Below, one piece after another: positions 24,933 to 31,724 of a stretch of 31,724 nt of DNA. The translations under genes were made by a program, and so were the position numbers. The DNA is taken from the NCBI GenBank assembly GCA_051877855.1, contig JBJEJH010000035.1:1-31724 (forward strand), given 5' to 3'. The notes under the pieces were generated by a model that saw nothing but the letters and a program-made list of their open reading frames with translations, made no database searches and had not been told where the DNA came from. The DNA is from MGBC120314 sp051877855 (GTDB lineage: Bacteria > Bacillota > Clostridia > Lachnospirales > Lachnospiraceae). The number at the start of each line of letters is the position of its first letter. Positions within the stretch are counted from its first letter, which is position 1.

Positions 24933-27569
24933 CTAGTTTCCGGAATTCAAATATTCCTCAAATTCTTCCATCGTCATCAGTACCTTCCGTGGCTTTGTAC
25001 CTTCCTCCGGTCCTACCACGCCGGCCTCTGCCAGCTGATCCATAATTCTTGCAGCACGGTTAAATCCCACCTTATAGAAACGCTGAATCAGTCCGATGGA
25101 TGCTCTTTCCTTCTCAATGATAAATCTTCCGGCTTCCGCAAAATACTGATCACGATCGCCGCCAAATGCCTGACTGTCTTCCATTGAAGGCATATTGACC
25201 GCCTGAATCACTTCCTCATTGTAGGTTGCCGGTTCCTGACTGGATGCAAGGAACTCAACCACATCCCCAACTTCCTTATCCGATACAAATGCACCCTGAG
25301 CACGTACCGGCTTCGGATAACCGGATGGGAAGAACAACATATCACCCTTTCCCAGAAGCTTCTCCGCACCGATCATATCCAGAATCGTTCTGGAATCCAC
25401 ACCGGAGGATACAGAGAATGCGATTCTGGAAGGCACATTTGCCTTAATGAGACCCGTGATGACATTCACCGAAGGTCTCTGTGTAGCAATTACCAGATGA
25501 ATTCCACAGGCTCTTGCAAGCTGTGCCAGACGACAAATCGCATCTTCAACCTCTCCCGGTGCTACCATCATAAGATCTGCCAACTCGTCAATGATAATAA
25601 CAATCTGTGGCAATTTCTTCGGTCTCTTATCCTCATCAATATCCGTGAGATTTGCTATTTTTTCATTATATCCCTTTAAGTCGCGTACATTGACTTCCGC
25701 AAACTTCTTATAACGATCCGTCATCTCGGCCACAGCCCAGTTTAATGCCTGTGAAGCCTTCTTAGGATCCGTTACAACAGGAATCATCAGGTGTGGAATT
25801 CCATTATAAACACTTAACTCCACAACCTTCGGATCTACCAGAATCAGCTTAACCTCATCCGGTCTTGCTTTATACAGAATACTCATAACAATCGTATTAA
25901 TACATACGGACTTACCGGAACCTGTAGCACCTGCAATAAGAAGATGCGGCATCTTGGCAATATCTGCCACGATCACTTTACCGGCAATATCCTTACCCGC
26001 TGCAAAAGCAATCTTGGAGGGATGATTTTGAAACTCATCGGATTCCAATAATTCTCTTAATGATACTCCCGTTGCCTCCTTATTCGGAACCTCAATACCC
26101 ACAGCTGCTTTGCCCGGAATCGGTGCCTCAATACGAATATCTGCCGCAGCAAGATTCAACTTAATATCATCTGCAAGGGATACAATCTTGCTAACCTTGG
26201 TACCACGTTCCGGCAGTAACTCATATCGTGTAACGGAAGGTCCGCAGCTAACATCGGTAACAGTCACATTGACACCAAAGCTTTGCAATGTCTGTTGAAG
26301 AACTTTAGCCGTTTCCAGATTTTCACTATCCTGATTCATGTTCTTCTTTGTAACCATCTTCTTAAGAAGATTAAGGGACGGATACTTATAGGAAGCCTCT
26401 ACCGATGTACCATTTTCCGGTATTTCCAAAACGTCACTGCCCAATACTTCCGTCTTTGCAGACTCTTTCTTTGGTGCGTCCTTCCTTGCGTTTTCCCGGT
26501 TGTGAGACTCGGCAGCATCTCGAAGTACTTCTTCTCTTTCCTGCATATCTTCTTTTTCTAAGCGGGTGGTCTTAGGATCAACCTTCTCATCCTGCACCTT
26601 ATTGGCTGTTTCTTTCTTACCTGCATCTGTAAACACTAACTTAAACGGATCATTTGCAGACAAAGAATCCTCGTTCTTTGGTTCTTCTTCCTGCCTTGCC
26701 ATCATACGATCAATATATGGAATAACCTCGGAATCACCATTGGTCTTTCCCTCCAACTTCTTTCCCGAGTCCTTACCCTTTAATTCTACCGGCTTAATCT
26801 CATAAATATCATCGGAATACTTATCCTTCTGTGCTGCCACCTTCTCATTGATATCCCGCACATCTTTATGTATAATTCCATCCTTAGGAATCAAAGTATC
26901 CTCCATTGCGACACCGGAAACTTTCTTTTCCAGTCTGCGGATCTGCTTTTCTTCTACATCCGCACGGTAATTCTCCAGATTATCCTTGGTCTTCTGATAA
27001 ACCTTGGTTCCCTGTTCACGCACCCCATTAATAAAGGAACGTTCCGTCAATATCACCAGACCCACAATAATCAGAATACAGATAATCACCACCGCACCCA
27101 TACCAAATGGGGACAGAATCTTATCCACCAGAAATCCTATTCCGCCACCACCAACATGACGTGCTGCACATTCCGCATAGGTATCCTTCCAGTTCAACGC
27201 GGTGGAACGATTGTCCATCATGTGGAACAATCCACAGGCCGAAAGATAAGTTAACACCAATCCACCGGTCTTGATCTGTGATGCCCCGCTAAATTCGTTT
27301 GCCACCAGTATAAATACACCGATTGCAACAGCAAAGGGAAAGATATAGCCCAGCATACCAAACAAACCAAAAACCGGCTTGCTGATGATATCGCCTGCAG
27401 TTCCGCATACACCCAGCAAACTTAAAAACAATAGAATCACAAAACCAATCACTAACAGCAAAACCACCTCATTGGTAATTGGATTGGCCGCTTTCTTTGT
27501 TGTTTTTTTCTTCCCCGAAGACTTCGCCCTTGTCGAACTCTTTCTTCTCGAATTACTCTTTGAAGCCAT
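24933..27569 (-). CDS. ftsK: FtsK/SpoIIIE-family DNA translocase
   Basis: These hexameric motors pump chromosomal DNA across the division or sporulation septum. The 878-residue protein starts with a Lys/Ser-rich cytosolic tail (1-32), then about four or five membrane helices (about 33-178). A long charged linker follows (about 185-395), then the motor domain with Walker A GATGSGKS (547-554) and Walker B IVIIIDELADLMM. The C-terminal gamma winged-helix domain is visible (about 810-875: GRFIIEKERASIGLIQRFY). The neighbouring tepA-like gene fits the Bacillus SpoIIIE context, but sequence cannot separate a division from a sporulation role. GAGAGGAG lies before the ATG, and the gene follows uppP by 56 bases without a visible terminator. 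Confidence 0.95.
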   Translation of the reverse strand: MASKSNSRRKSSTRAKSSGKKKTTKKAANPITNEVVLLLVIGFVILLFLSLLGVCGTAGDIISKPVFGLFGMLGYIFPFAVAIGVFILVANEFSGASQIKTGGLVLTYLSACGLFHMMDNRSTALNWKDTYAECAARHVGGGGIGFLVDKILSPFGMGAVVIICILIIVGLVILTERSFINGVREQGTKVYQKTKDNLENYRADVEEKQIRRLEKKVSGVAMEDTLIPKDGIIHKDVRDINEKVAAQKDKYSDDIYEIKPVELKGKDSGKKLEGKTNGDSEVIPYIDRMMARQEEEPKNEDSLSANDPFKLVFTDAGKKETANKVQDEKVDPKTTRLEKEDMQEREEVLRDAAESHNRENARKDAPKKESAKTEVLGSDVLEIPENGTSVEASYKYPSLNLLKKMVTKKNMNQDSENLETAKVLQQTLQSFGVNVTVTDVSCGPSVTRYELLPERGTKVSKIVSLADDIKLNLAAADIRIEAPIPGKAAVGIEVPNKEATGVSLRELLESDEFQNHPSKIAFAAGKDIAGKVIVADIAKMPHLLIAGATGSGKSVCINTIVMSILYKARPDEVKLILVDPKVVELSVYNGIPHLMIPVVTDPKKASQALNWAVAEMTDRYKKFAEVNVRDLKGYNEKIANLTDIDEDKRPKKLPQIVIIIDELADLMMVAPGEVEDAICRLAQLARACGIHLVIATQRPSVNVITGLIKANVPSRIAFSVSSGVDSRTILDMIGAEKLLGKGDMLFFPSGYPKPVRAQGAFVSDKEVGDVVEFLASSQEPATYNEEVIQAVNMPSMEDSQAFGGDRDQYFAEAGRFIIEKERASIGLIQRFYKVGFNRAARIMDQLAEAGVVGPEEGTKPRKVLMTMEEFEEYLNSGN

Positions 27570-27625
27570 TTTTCATTCTCCTCTCAAGCTCCATATTACA
27601 CATTATTCTAAAATAAACCTGTCTT

Positions 27626-28501
27626 CTAAATAATAATATCCGACAGTACCACCAGAGCACCGGCAATTACATTGTAAACAGCAAATCCAATGGTTGTACC
27701 CCGCTTTGCAATTCCCAGCATCACACGCACCATAAGGAAGGTCAATATTCCACAGAACAGCATGGCTGCCAGAATATTACCCAGATTACTTAAAGAAACC
27801 GCCGTTCCTGCCATCGTCTTAATACTGAACAAACTATATCCAATGACCGTAGGAATGGACAAAAGACAGGTATACCGCATGGACTGGTTTCTCTTATATC
27901 CCAGCGCCAGTGCCATGGAATAAGTTAGAACCACCCGTGAAAGTCCCGGGATCACACCGATTCCCTGCGCAAGACCTATCATGACCGCATCCATGGTATT
28001 CATTCGTTCCAAAGATTTATGTCCTCTTCTCAAACGCTCTGCCAAAAACAGAATAACACCGGAAACGATACTGGTAATCCCAATAAACATCGGCATCTGG
28101 GACGCATTATCCCCAATGCTGTGGATCATCATCGCCACCAGAAATGTGGTGATACAGGAATATACAAGCATCAATGCCTGCCTCTTAAAAGGATTCGTAT
28201 CCAGCACATAATATCCTTCAGAATCCCTTCCCAACCGGTGATTAATAAAAATCACCAAGTTCGAAAACAAATCCTGAATCAACTGAAATGCACCGATGAC
28301 CAGCTTTATGATATCCTTAAAAAAATAAATCATAATACTGAATACGCCACTAATTTTCAGCATACATAATAAAAATTTGGAATAAGTCATCTCCATTCCA
28401 AATATCGTACAAAACAAAAATACATGCCCCTGACTGCTCACCGGAAGATATCCGGTAATTCCCTGGACAATTCCAAGTAATATTTCCCTAAAGATTTCCA
28501 T
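27626..28501 (-). CDS. uppP: UppP/BacA-family protein, undecaprenyl-diphosphatase homologue lacking catalytic glutamates
   Basis: UppP recycles the undecaprenyl carrier lipid by removing one phosphate at the outer membrane face. The 291-residue polytopic protein aligns with the family: LPVSSQGH (19-26), PGLSRVVLT (185-193, with R189) and several hydrophobic helices. However, the first motif, normally GxxEGxTEFLPVSSTGH, reads GIVQGITGYLPVSSQGH (10-26), so both conserved acidic residues (E17 and E21 in E. coli) are Gln and Gly. The His and Arg remain. Activity as a phosphatase is therefore uncertain; a lipid transport or binding role is possible. The start chosen is ATG 28501; an in-frame TTG four codons earlier would lie on the ribosome site itself. 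Confidence 0.85.
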   Translation of the reverse strand: MEIFREILLGIVQGITGYLPVSSQGHVFLFCTIFGMEMTYSKFLLCMLKISGVFSIMIYFFKDIIKLVIGAFQLIQDLFSNLVIFINHRLGRDSEGYYVLDTNPFKRQALMLVYSCITTFLVAMMIHSIGDNASQMPMFIGITSIVSGVILFLAERLRRGHKSLERMNTMDAVMIGLAQGIGVIPGLSRVVLTYSMALALGYKRNQSMRYTCLLSIPTVIGYSLFSIKTMAGTAVSLSNLGNILAAMLFCGILTFLMVRVMLGIAKRGTTIGFAVYNVIAGALVVLSDIII

Positions 28502-28504
28502 AAT

Positions 28505-28511
28505 CTCCTCC
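28505..28511 (-). promoter_or_regulatory. Ribosome binding site that fixes the uppP start
   Basis: GGAGGAG lies 3 to 4 bases upstream of ATG 28501. It overlaps an in-frame TTG at 28513-28511, so that TTG cannot be the start. Confidence 0.85.
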
Positions 28512-28528
28512 AACGCTATTTGGAAGAT

Positions 28529-28557
28529 ATTATATCATTTTTTTGCCATGGAAACAA
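28529..28557 (-). promoter_or_regulatory. Strong sigma-A promoter upstream of uppP
   Basis: On the minus strand TTGTTT (28552-28557) is followed after 17 bases by a perfect TATAAT (28529-28534) preceded by TGA, an extended -10. The start site would be near 28522, giving a leader of about 20 bases that holds just the ribosome site. With no terminator seen until after rlmN, it may drive uppP-ftsK-murE-priA-def-fmt-rsmB-rlmN. Confidence 0.8.
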
Positions 28558-28586
28558 CTCTTTATTCGAATGTTTGTACGAAAAAA

Positions 28587-29249
28587 TCATCGATCCATCA
28601 ACTCATTTAATTTTGCATAGGCCTCGTTAATCCCTCCAACAGCATCGATGAGTCCCTGTTCTACCGCTTCCTTTCCCACCAGTATCGTGCCAAGATCCTT
28701 GGTAAGAATTCCGGTGTTGATCATCATTTTCTCCAACTGTTTCACATTTGCCTTACTATGTGATGCAATAAAGCCAAGAATCCGGTCCTGAATCAATTTA
28801 AAATACTCGTAAGTCTGGGGTGCCCCAATAACGGTTCCGCTCATACGAACCGGATGAATAATCATCGTACCGCTTGGCACAATCAGGGAATAGTCACAGG
28901 AAACCGCCAGTGGTACACCGATGGAATGGCAATCCCCGATTACCAGCGCAACCTTGGGTTTACTAAGGGATGCCACCATCTCCGCAAGCGCCAGTCCGGC
29001 GGACACATCACCACCCACGGTATTAATAATCAGCAGTATTCCTTCACAATCCTTGTCCTCCTCCAGCAAAGCAAGCTTGGGAAGGAGATGTTCATATTTC
29101 GTTGTCTTACTGGTGCCGGACAGATTGTCATGCCCTTCAATTTCGCCGATAATGACCATCACATGTATCCTGCTTTTCTTTCCGGAAACCTCCACTTCCC
29201 CCATTTTTTCAATATTTTCGTTTACCTGATCCTTCTCTTCACATCCCAT
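28587..29249 (-). CDS. tepA: ClpP-fold protease, TepA-like (Bacillus YmfB family)
   Basis: The 220-residue protein matches the ClpP/crotonase-fold TepA group rather than true ClpP. INTVGGDVSAGLALAE (75-90) forms the oxyanion loop region, S109 in GDCHSIGVPLAVS is the likely nucleophile and H132 in MIIHPVRMSG the likely base. The acidic member of the triad is less certain (D185 or D202). In Bacillus the homologue lies near spoIIIE and has been linked to secretion and to degrading spore proteins at germination; here ftsK/spoIIIE is two genes downstream. No signal peptide is visible. GGAGG precedes the ATG. It begins after the terminator of the previous block, but no strong promoter is obvious in 29250-29302. 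Confidence 0.85.
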   Translation of the reverse strand: MGCEEKDQVNENIEKMGEVEVSGKKSRIHVMVIIGEIEGHDNLSGTSKTTKYEHLLPKLALLEEDKDCEGILLIINTVGGDVSAGLALAEMVASLSKPKVALVIGDCHSIGVPLAVSCDYSLIVPSGTMIIHPVRMSGTVIGAPQTYEYFKLIQDRILGFIASHSKANVKQLEKMMINTGILTKDLGTILVGKEAVEQGLIDAVGGINEAYAKLNELMDR

Positions 29250-29302
29250 AATTCATCCTCCATAATTCTTTTCCACGTCATTTCATACTTTAAAATGCGC
29301 AT

Positions 29303-29337
29303 ACCTAAAAATCCTGTGAGATTTATTCCCACAGGAT
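29303..29337 (-). terminator. Intrinsic terminator after the CorC/HlyC-like gene
   Basis: On the minus strand ATCCTGTGGGA pairs with TCTCACAGGAT (29311-29337, 11 pairs with one G-T) around the loop ATAAA, followed at once by a T-run (29306-29311). It ends the transcript of the CBS-domain gene, 34 bases past its stop codon. Confidence 0.88.
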
Positions 29338-29370
29338 CATCTAATCATAGTATTGGATTATTATGAAATA

Positions 29371-30717
29371 TTATTCAGTAATTACTTTTTTCTCTATTTC
29401 AATCGGTGTAATACTTACACTTCGGATGATTCGTTTCTCCACTTCAAGAATTTCAAAGGAATAACCCTCATATTCCACCTTCATTCCAACGAATTCAGGC
29501 TTTGGAATCTTACCAATCCGAAGTGTCAGGAATCCATTCAGGGTGCTGATATCCTCCACCCCAAAGGAGATGGATAATTCTTCCTCCAGATCCTCCAGTA
29601 AAGTCATTCCGTCCACCACATAGGTATGATCCTCCTGCATCTGAATCTGTTCTTCATCCTCATCATGCTCATCCAGAATATTTCCAACAATCTCTTCCAG
29701 AATATCTTCCATCGTAACCAAACCGGCGGTCTGACCATACTCATCCACCACGATGGCCATGTGGACTTTTTCCTTCTGCATCTGTTTAAACAAATCATCA
29801 ATATTTCGTGTGCCGGGAATCAGCGTTGCCGTATACAAAAGTTCGTCAATATTCTTGATTGGTTCCTCCGCCTTGGCACGGTTCCCATACTCCTTCAGTG
29901 CATCCTTAATATGTATAATACCAATAATATTATTAATATCCCCGTCATACACAGGGTATCTTGAATTGTTCTCATGAAGCATGAAGGAAACAGCCTCTTC
30001 CAGCGTCATATTGCCATCAATTGCCAGCATATTCATACGGTGGGTCATGATATCCTGCGCTTCCTTATCACCATATTCAAAAATATTGTTAATCATTTCC
30101 GCTTCATCGGCCTCGATAACACCCTGCTCGTGACCTTCATTAACCATCGTCAGAATTTCTTCTTCGGTCACATTATCCGTATCCGTATTCGGATTCATTC
30201 CAAGAATTCGGATAATCACATTTCCGATAACCGTCACTGCCACTATAATCGGTGTCAGCACTATCAGAACAAACCTCACAACCGGGTATAATTTTTCCAC
30301 TACCCGGTCGGGATACTGCTGTCCCACCTTCGCAGGAATGATAATGCCAAAAATCGCAGCTAACATCATCAGCACAACTGCGGATAGAATCTGTGCCCAA
30401 GGGATCTGTCCCGCCTGTCTTAAGAGCAGCTGAACCCAGGTAATATTGGATACCGATACAGAAAGTGCCTGAAGCACATACGCACCCACAACAATATTCA
30501 TCATCATTGCCAGAATCTGGATGGTATAATTCATTCGTGAACCATTTTCCAGAAGCCTGCATATTCCTGCGGCGTGCTTCTTTCCCTCTTCTTCCCGTCG
30601 CTGCCAGTCCGCAACACTCACCTCAGATATTGCGGCAGCAAAGGCAAACATTGTCACATCAATCAACAATACAATTAAAAATGTTATAATTCCACCCATG
30701 GAATAACCATTTTGCAT
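29371..30717 (-). CDS. CNNM/CorC (HlyC)-type membrane protein with paired CBS domains
   Basis: The 448-residue protein has an N-terminal DUF21 membrane domain with about four hydrophobic segments (about 8-30, 64-90, 108-130, 146-172). A CBS pair (about 222-345) follows, including RYPVYDGDINNIIGIIHIKDAL and VDEYGQTAGLVTMEDILEEIVG, and then a CorC/HlyC C-terminal domain (about 365-440). Members are implicated in Mg2+ and Co2+ efflux and resistance; the old 'hemolysin' label has little support. CBS domains usually bind Mg-ATP, so regulation by nucleotide or Mg2+ is probable. It has its own promoter (30782-30810) and an intrinsic terminator, so it forms a single-gene unit. Confidence 0.9.
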   Translation of the reverse strand: MQNGYSMGGIITFLIVLLIDVTMFAFAAAISEVSVADWQRREEEGKKHAAGICRLLENGSRMNYTIQILAMMMNIVVGAYVLQALSVSVSNITWVQLLLRQAGQIPWAQILSAVVLMMLAAIFGIIIPAKVGQQYPDRVVEKLYPVVRFVLIVLTPIIVAVTVIGNVIIRILGMNPNTDTDNVTEEEILTMVNEGHEQGVIEADEAEMINNIFEYGDKEAQDIMTHRMNMLAIDGNMTLEEAVSFMLHENNSRYPVYDGDINNIIGIIHIKDALKEYGNRAKAEEPIKNIDELLYTATLIPGTRNIDDLFKQMQKEKVHMAIVVDEYGQTAGLVTMEDILEEIVGNILDEHDEDEEQIQMQEDHTYVVDGMTLLEDLEEELSISFGVEDISTLNGFLTLRIGKIPKPEFVGMKVEYEGYSFEILEVEKRIIRSVSITPIEIEKKVITE

Positions 30718-30781
30718 CTTTTATATACTCCTAACTTATGTATTTTCCATAATCTTACCAAATTCCTATACATTGCAGTAA

Positions 30782-30810
30782 AATATAGCATTTTTAACAC
30801 ACTTCGTCAA
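30782..30810 (-). promoter_or_regulatory. Sigma-A promoter of the CorC/HlyC-like gene
   Basis: On the minus strand TTGACG (30805-30810) overlaps the mazF stop codon and is followed after 17 bases by TATATT (30782-30787), preceded by TGC, an extended -10. The start site near 30775 gives a leader of about 58 bases. Confidence 0.75.
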
Positions 30811-31160
30811 TATGTACCTTCCTCCATTTCCAGACTAATCATCAGTGCCTTATTGACCCTGAGAATCGCCTCCCGGTCCAGATGACACACCTTATCCTTG
30901 AGACGCTTTTTATCAATAGTACGCAACTGTTCCAGCAGAATGACCGAATCTTTTACAATGTCGTACTTTTCTGCTGCAATCTCCACATGGGTCGGTAATT
31001 TAGCCTTCATTTTCGATGTAATGGCTGCACAGATTACCGTGGGGCTGTGTTTATTTCCCACATCATTCTGAATAATCAGCACCGGACGGATCCCCCCCTG
31101 TTCCGATCCCACCACCGGACGTAAATCTGCATAAAATATATCCCCTCGTTTTATAACCAC
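30807..31160 (-). CDS. mazF: MazF/PemK-family endoribonuclease toxin (NdoA/EndoA-like)
   Basis: The protein is about 117 residues and strongly resembles Bacillus EndoA (NdoA), which cuts mRNA at short U-rich sites. It shows KRGDIFYADLRPVVGSEQGGIRPVLIIQND, the internal THVEI and DSVILLEQLRTIDKKRL. The conserved Arg in GGIRPV and Thr in AAITSK, which form the active site in relatives, are present. The start is set at GTG 31160, because the only ribosome site (GGAG, 31171-31174) is 10 bases upstream of it but only 1 base from the alternative GTG at 31169. No antitoxin gene of the MazE/EndoAI type is visible upstream, and alr, often next to it, is absent. An 88-base gap separates the upstream gene from the alternative start at 31169. 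Confidence 0.92.
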   Translation of the reverse strand: MVIKRGDIFYADLRPVVGSEQGGIRPVLIIQNDVGNKHSPTVICAAITSKMKAKLPTHVEIAAEKYDIVKDSVILLEQLRTIDKKRLKDKVCHLDREAILRVNKALMISLEMEEGTY

Positions 31161-31256
31161 AATTGTCACACTCCATAAATATTCTACGCTTATTATTGCC
31201 AGCTTATGGTGGTGTATTCATATCATTTTATTTATACAAAAGTATGACATCCGGCA

Positions 31257-31724
31257 TCAATCCGGTAATACACAATGGATATGATCCAGAATATCTCCCG
31301 CCGTCATGGCATAGGGACCCATTTTCTCCCGGGTCGCATCCCCCGCCAGACCATGTAAATATACTCCAAGAATCGCCCCATCCATTAAATCCATGCCATT
31401 GGCCCACATTCCTGCAATCATACCGGTAAGCACGTCCCCGGAACCCCCGGTAGCCATGCCGTCATTACCGGATACATTGACATAAGTTCGTGTTCCATCT
31501 GTCACAACAGTACGGGCATCCTTCATAACCAGAACGCACTGATACCTCGTGGCAAATTCCTCCGCCACCGCAATGTTATTTTCCTTGATTGACGCAATAT
31601 CCAAACCGGATAACCGCGACATTTCACCCAGATGCGGCGTCAGCACATGCCCCTTCACCATACCAAGAAGTCCTTTCTTTGCAATGATATTTAAGGCATC
31701 TGCATCAAGGAGAAGCTTTGTTTC
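31257..31724 (-). CDS. nnrD: ADP/ATP-dependent NAD(P)H-hydrate dehydratase (5' part outside window)
   Basis: This enzyme repairs hydrated NAD(P)H. Only the C-terminal 155 codons are present; the frame is open to the right edge. LLLDADALNII, VLTPHLGEMSRL, a TGGSGDVLTGMIAGM nucleotide loop and HGLAGDATREKMGPYAMTAGDILDHI identify the ribokinase-fold NnrD (YjeF C-terminal) domain. The catalytic Asp in GSGDVLTG is present. Whether an NnrE epimerase domain is fused upstream cannot be seen. An internal ATG at 31661 is not the true start, since conserved sequence continues upstream. Confidence 0.92.
   Translation of the reverse strand, partial: ETKLLLDADALNIIAKKGLLGMVKGHVLTPHLGEMSRLSGLDIASIKENNIAVAEEFATRYQCVLVMKDARTVVTDGTRTYVNVSGNDGMATGGSGDVLTGMIAGMWANGMDLMDGAILGVYLHGLAGDATREKMGPYAMTAGDILDHIHCVLPD

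Noticed and set aside
28502..28513. TTG start for uppP
   Set aside because: The TTG lies on the Shine-Dalgarno sequence that serves the ATG at 28501.
28854..29366. 170-codon plus-strand frame across the tepA-like gene and the terminator
   Set aside because: It runs antisense through the protease gene and the hairpin of an intrinsic terminator; the composition is not protein-like.

Overview
The window looks like chromosome from a Gram-positive Clostridia species, most likely a member of the Lachnospiraceae. The reasons are the gene order def-fmt-rsmB-rlmN-prpC-prkC-rsgA-rpe typical of Firmicutes, strong GGAGG-type ribosome binding sites, a meso-diaminopimelate-type MurE (DNPR motif), PASTA-type PrkC, a TepA-like protease near SpoIIIE/FtsK, and a NifU-like scaffold protein of a type I associate with Lachnospiraceae. 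The genus assignment is inference. Every convincing gene is on the minus strand, so transcription runs from high to low coordinates. I saw no rRNA, tRNA, CRISPR array, prophage or insertion-sequence transposase. No gene-free stretch exceeds about 225 bases.

Reading in the direction of transcription, the right end (31724 to 29371) holds a partial NAD(P)H-hydrate dehydratase, a solitary MazF-type endoribonuclease and a CBS-domain CorC/HlyC-type membrane protein. This block ends in a clear intrinsic terminator at 29303-29337. Next come a ClpP-fold TepA-like protease and, from a strong promoter at 28529-28557, uppP-like, ftsK/spoIIIE, murE, priA, def, fmt, rsmB and rlmN. These cover undecaprenyl carrier chemistry, chromosome translocation, peptidoglycan precursor synthesis, replication restart, N-terminal formyl handling and rRNA methylation. 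Most are overlapping or closely spaced. The murE-ftsK and def-priA gaps each contain a copy of the same palindromic repeat family.

A second promoter (17037-17065) starts prpC-prkC-rsgA-rpe: the Ser/Thr phosphatase and kinase that sense muropeptides, a ribosome-assembly GTPase and ribulose-phosphate epimerase. After a short structured leader comes a compact eight-gene run: galM, a YfbR-like nucleotidase, a GGDEF/EAL protein, an AAA+ ATPase, topB, a GGDEF protein, glmS and a left-handed beta-helix protein resembling the GlmU acetyltransferase domain. This run joins sugar and amino-sugar metabolism to cyclic-di-GMP turnover and a topoisomerase. The left end is the start of a strongly codon-biased Fe-S scaffold gene with its own leader.

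The most interesting items are: (1) the 147-base near-perfect hairpin repeat between priA and def, with possible 8-base target duplications, and its internally deleted relative upstream of murE; (2) a UppP homologue lacking both conserved catalytic glutamates; (3) a perfect 14-base inverted repeat inside the rsgA coding sequence; and (4) the c-di-GMP/ATPase/topoisomerase/amino-sugar operon. I found no complete, clearly new defence or biosynthetic system.
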